Assembly (NCBI RefSeq): GCF_050496765.1
Contig: NZ_JBNWEO010000014.1
Location: 62,001-126,000, forward strand
Source of the DNA: JAEVLT01 sp050496765
GTDB lineage: Bacteria; Bacillota; Bacilli; Bacillales; Cytobacillaceae
Length of the DNA: 64,000 nucleotides
Direction: 5' to 3'
Shown here: positions 61,868-64,000 of the stretch, in pieces
Layout: each line of letters begins with the position of its first letter
Position numbering within the stretch: the stretch's first letter is position 1
Translations under genes and position numbers: made by a program
Notes under the pieces: model-generated
Seen by the model: only the letters and a program-made list of their open reading frames with translations
Databases searched by the model: none
Told to the model about the DNA's origin: nothing

Positions 61868-63121
61868 TTATGCGGCTTCCTGGTTTTGCACTTTTGAGCT
61901 TTTCAGCTTATGGCCTTCCCATTTGGAAATTATGATTGCGGCCAGCGAGTTGCCAACAATGTTGACACATGTCCGGGCCATATCGAGAAGACGGTCAACT
62001 CCGAGAATAAATGCCAGGCCTTCAACTGGAATCCCTACACTCCCCAAGGTGGAAAGCAGTACAACAATCGATACCCCAGGTACGCCGGCAATCCCTTTGG
62101 ACGTTAACATTAAAATAAGGACAAGGGTAATTTGCTGGCCAATACTCATTTGAATTCCGTACATTTGGGCAATAAACAGGGCGGCAATGGCTTGATAGAG
62201 TGTAGAACCATCCAAGTTAAAAGAATAACCTGTCGGAATAACCAAAGAAGTTATCGCCTTTGGACAGCCGATCTTCTCCATTTTCTCCATAATTCTTGGC
62301 AACACTGTTTCTGAACTCGCTGTCGAGTAGCCTAAAATTAATTCATCTTTCAAGTACCCTAGTAGCTTAAAAATGTTATAACCGGCAATTTTGGCTACCA
62401 GCCCTAATACAACGAGAATAAAGAAAATCATGGCACCATAAACTGTGATTACTAGCTTTCCTAGCGGAACCAAGGAAGCAAGGCCAAATTTGGATACTGT
62501 CACACCAATCAACGCAAAAACACCAAATGGTGCAACTTTCATAATTTGATTTGTGACATAAAACATCGCATCCGCCGTACCTCTAAAGAAATGAATAATC
62601 GGCACCCCTTTTTCGCCAATCGCTGCAACTCCAAGTCCAAACATCACAGAGAAAAAGATAATGGCCAGCATATCTCCGTTCGCTAAAGCCTGAACAATAT
62701 TGGTAGGAACGATATTTACAAAAGTGTCAATTTTCGAGTGGGATGCGGTTGTTTTTTCAGTCGACACATACGAGCTAATATCTGATTTAATCAGCTGCGT
62801 GCGATCGACTCCTGAACCTGGATGGAACACGTTCGCGGTTAGAAGACCGATGACAATCGCTACCGTTGTAATAATTTCAAAATAAAGAATCGTTTTGCCG
62901 CCCAATTTTCCAAGCGACTTCATATCCCCTGCTCCCGCGACCCCCACAACAAGACTTGAAATCACTATTGGAACCACGATCATTTTAATTAACCGTAAAA
63001 AAATGTTTCCAATTGGCGACAGATAGGTTTCCACTTGTGGATTCCCGTAAAAAAAAGCCCCCACAATAATCCCAAGAACTAAACCAATGAAAATTTGCCA
63101 AGCTAAGCTTATTTTCTTCAC
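61868..63121 (-). CDS. gltT: Dicarboxylate/amino acid:cation symporter (GltT/DctA family)
   Basis: This 417-residue membrane protein of the glutamate/aspartate transporter fold has MIVVPIVISSLVVGVAG, the serine-rich hairpin STASSETVLPRIMEKM, the TM7 motif NLDGSTLYQAIAALFIAQ and the C-terminal DRLLDMARTCVNIVGNSLAA. It takes up glutamate, aspartate or C4-dicarboxylates with Na+ or H+. GTG start with AAAGGGGAGG. It is oriented towards the glutamate dehydrogenase gene, 57 bp away, and probably co-transcribed. Confidence 0.9.
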   Translation of the reverse strand: MKKISLAWQIFIGLVLGIIVGAFFYGNPQVETYLSPIGNIFLRLIKMIVVPIVISSLVVGVAGAGDMKSLGKLGGKTILYFEIITTVAIVIGLLTANVFHPGSGVDRTQLIKSDISSYVSTEKTTASHSKIDTFVNIVPTNIVQALANGDMLAIIFFSVMFGLGVAAIGEKGVPIIHFFRGTADAMFYVTNQIMKVAPFGVFALIGVTVSKFGLASLVPLGKLVITVYGAMIFFILVVLGLVAKIAGYNIFKLLGYLKDELILGYSTASSETVLPRIMEKMEKIGCPKAITSLVIPTGYSFNLDGSTLYQAIAALFIAQMYGIQMSIGQQITLVLILMLTSKGIAGVPGVSIVVLLSTLGSVGIPVEGLAFILGVDRLLDMARTCVNIVGNSLAAIIISKWEGHKLKSSKVQNQEAA

Positions 63122-63318
63122 ATTTTCCTCCCCTTTCTCTAAACGGTAATAGCAATGGTTACATTTTTATAGAAAATATAACACTCCCACTTCGAAACAG
63201 TTCATTCTAGCAATTCGGTTTCTCACCCCCCATCCTAAAACCCTTTCCATTTAATCGCTAAAATTTGTAAAAAAACAAGAATGATTGCAAGAAAAGAAAA
63301 TTGGGCTTAAAATAATTT

Positions 63319-63332
63319 TGTAAGCGCTTAAA
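63319..63332. promoter_or_regulatory. cre-like site between gltT and the sensor kinase gene
   Basis: TGTAAGCGCTTAAA matches the palindromic cre form TGTAAGCGCTTACA at 13 of 14 positions. It lies in the 350-bp divergent region 63122-63472, which otherwise shows no recognisable feature. Confidence 0.6.
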
Positions 63333-63472
63333 AATTAACGTTCAGTTATGTCTTCCGCTTCTCAAACAAAGAGGTTTCTATCTGATTTAGATTCTATCTT
63401 ACAGACTATGAAAACCTACAAAAAACAACAAACTAGATTGAAAATTTAATCATTTTCTAATTTTAAATTTAC

Positions 63473-64000
63473 TTGAGAATCGGGGATGATCGTATTCGTG
63501 ATAAATTCGTTTCCTATTTCTTTATGATGATTACTGTGCCCATTGCCGGTGAATTGAAGTTTTTTCCTTTTAGTGGCGCAGATCTAAGAGTAAGTATGGG
63601 TACGCCTGTTTTTTTCTTTTTTTTATTATGGTCGCGTAAAATTCGTCCGATTGCTGCCGGGATTCTAACAGGAGTCACGGTTGTTTTCTTTCGGGTTCTT
63701 TTGGACAGGATTCACGTTTCATCCTTTCATTTTCAGGATTCATTTCATTCCAATTATCCTGTCTTTTTTTATTACCTTGTGTTTGCGGCGTTTTTTTCAT
63801 TTTTTAAAATCAACAAATTGTATGAGCGTCCGTTCATAATTGGCTTACTTGGAATCGTTATGGAAACAATGGCCAATTTTGCGGAAATATTGATTCGCCA
63901 TTTTACAAACCAAATGCAAATTTCCGCCTCTACTTTTCCCATTATCGGGGGAGTTGCCATTATCCGCAGTTTCTTTGTACTTGGTTTCTTCAATATTTTA
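63473..64000 (+). CDS. GlnK-like sensor histidine kinase, N-terminal membrane part (partial)
   Basis: A frame open to the right edge encodes at least 176 residues from TTG 63473 (or 159 from ATG 63524). The segment MMITVPIAGELKFFPFSGAD and several hydrophobic helices (PVFFFFLLWSRKI; GIVMETMANFAEILI) resemble the N-terminal membrane domain of the B. subtilis glutamine sensor GlnK (YcbA). Kinase motifs lie outside the window. Divergent placement from gltT fits a role in sensing glutamine or glutamate. No clear RBS is seen. Confidence 0.65.
   Translation, partial: MRIGDDRIRDKFVSYFFMMITVPIAGELKFFPFSGADLRVSMGTPVFFFFLLWSRKIRPIAAGILTGVTVVFFRVLLDRIHVSSFHFQDSFHSNYPVFFYYLVFAAFFSFFKINKLYERPFIIGLLGIVMETMANFAEILIRHFTNQMQISASTFPIIGGVAIIRSFFVLGFFNIL

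Overview
The window looks like chromosome of a low-GC Gram-positive bacterium of the family Bacillaceae. The signs are strong AGGAGG-type ribosome binding sites, sigma-A promoters, Fur, CcpA (cre) and LacI operator types, an LTA-synthase-family protein, a RocG/GudB-type glutamate dehydrogenase, and a GlnK-type sensor kinase next to a GltT-type transporter. The genus is not certain. I saw no rRNA, tRNA or CRISPR array. Most genes lie on the minus strand.

Layout. 1-3.3 kb: tail of an unknown gene, an acyl-CoA synthetase, and a DUF4236 protein. 3.3-8.4 kb is a decayed accessory patch. It holds a frameshifted Doc toxin, a WapA/RHS-type orphan toxin-tip cassette with a candidate immunity gene, a second RHS tip with its own candidate immunity gene, and a two-component system whose kinase is broken. 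The second RHS tip stops exactly where the response regulator begins. 8.4-20.6 kb: LTA synthase, a D-2-hydroxyacid dehydrogenase, an aldo/keto reductase, a BCCT osmolyte transporter, an RND exporter, and a secreted beta-propeller/phosphoesterase behind a possible Pho box. 20.9-25.1 kb: a Fur-controlled siderophore ABC system with divergent halves. 25.1-30 kb: one operon for pyroglutamate (5-oxoproline) recycling, made of pxpB-pxpC-pxpA, DUF969, DUF979 and pcp. 30.2-32 kb: a hydroxypyruvate isomerase-like / hydroxyacid dehydrogenase pair. 32-37.3 kb: a sucrose phosphorylase/fructokinase operon under LacI and cre control, and an MFS exporter.

37.5-39.4 kb is an array of 16 units of a 21-bp tandem repeat, split by a complete IS3-family element with a 3-bp target duplication. 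Next come an M20 peptidase and a stand-alone [NiFe]-hydrogenase small subunit with no large subunit or maturation genes nearby. 42-46.4 kb is a TetR-controlled RND/MMPL exporter whose coding sequence is split between TM4 and TM5. 47.2-49.5 kb encodes an unusual 787-residue protein with two apparent isoprenoid-synthase domains. A complete IS21-family element (49,792-52,388, 5-bp target duplication) follows.

53-60 kb is a PTS operon (galactitol-type IIC/IIB, separate IIA, PRD regulator) with a PfkB kinase and two class II aldolases but no polyol dehydrogenase. 60.5-64 kb is a glutamate module: glutamate dehydrogenase, glutamate/dicarboxylate symporter, and the start of a GlnK-like sensor kinase running off the right edge.

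The strongest leads for new biology are the double-domain isoprenoid synthase, the orphan hydrogenase small subunit, and the RHS tip cassette.
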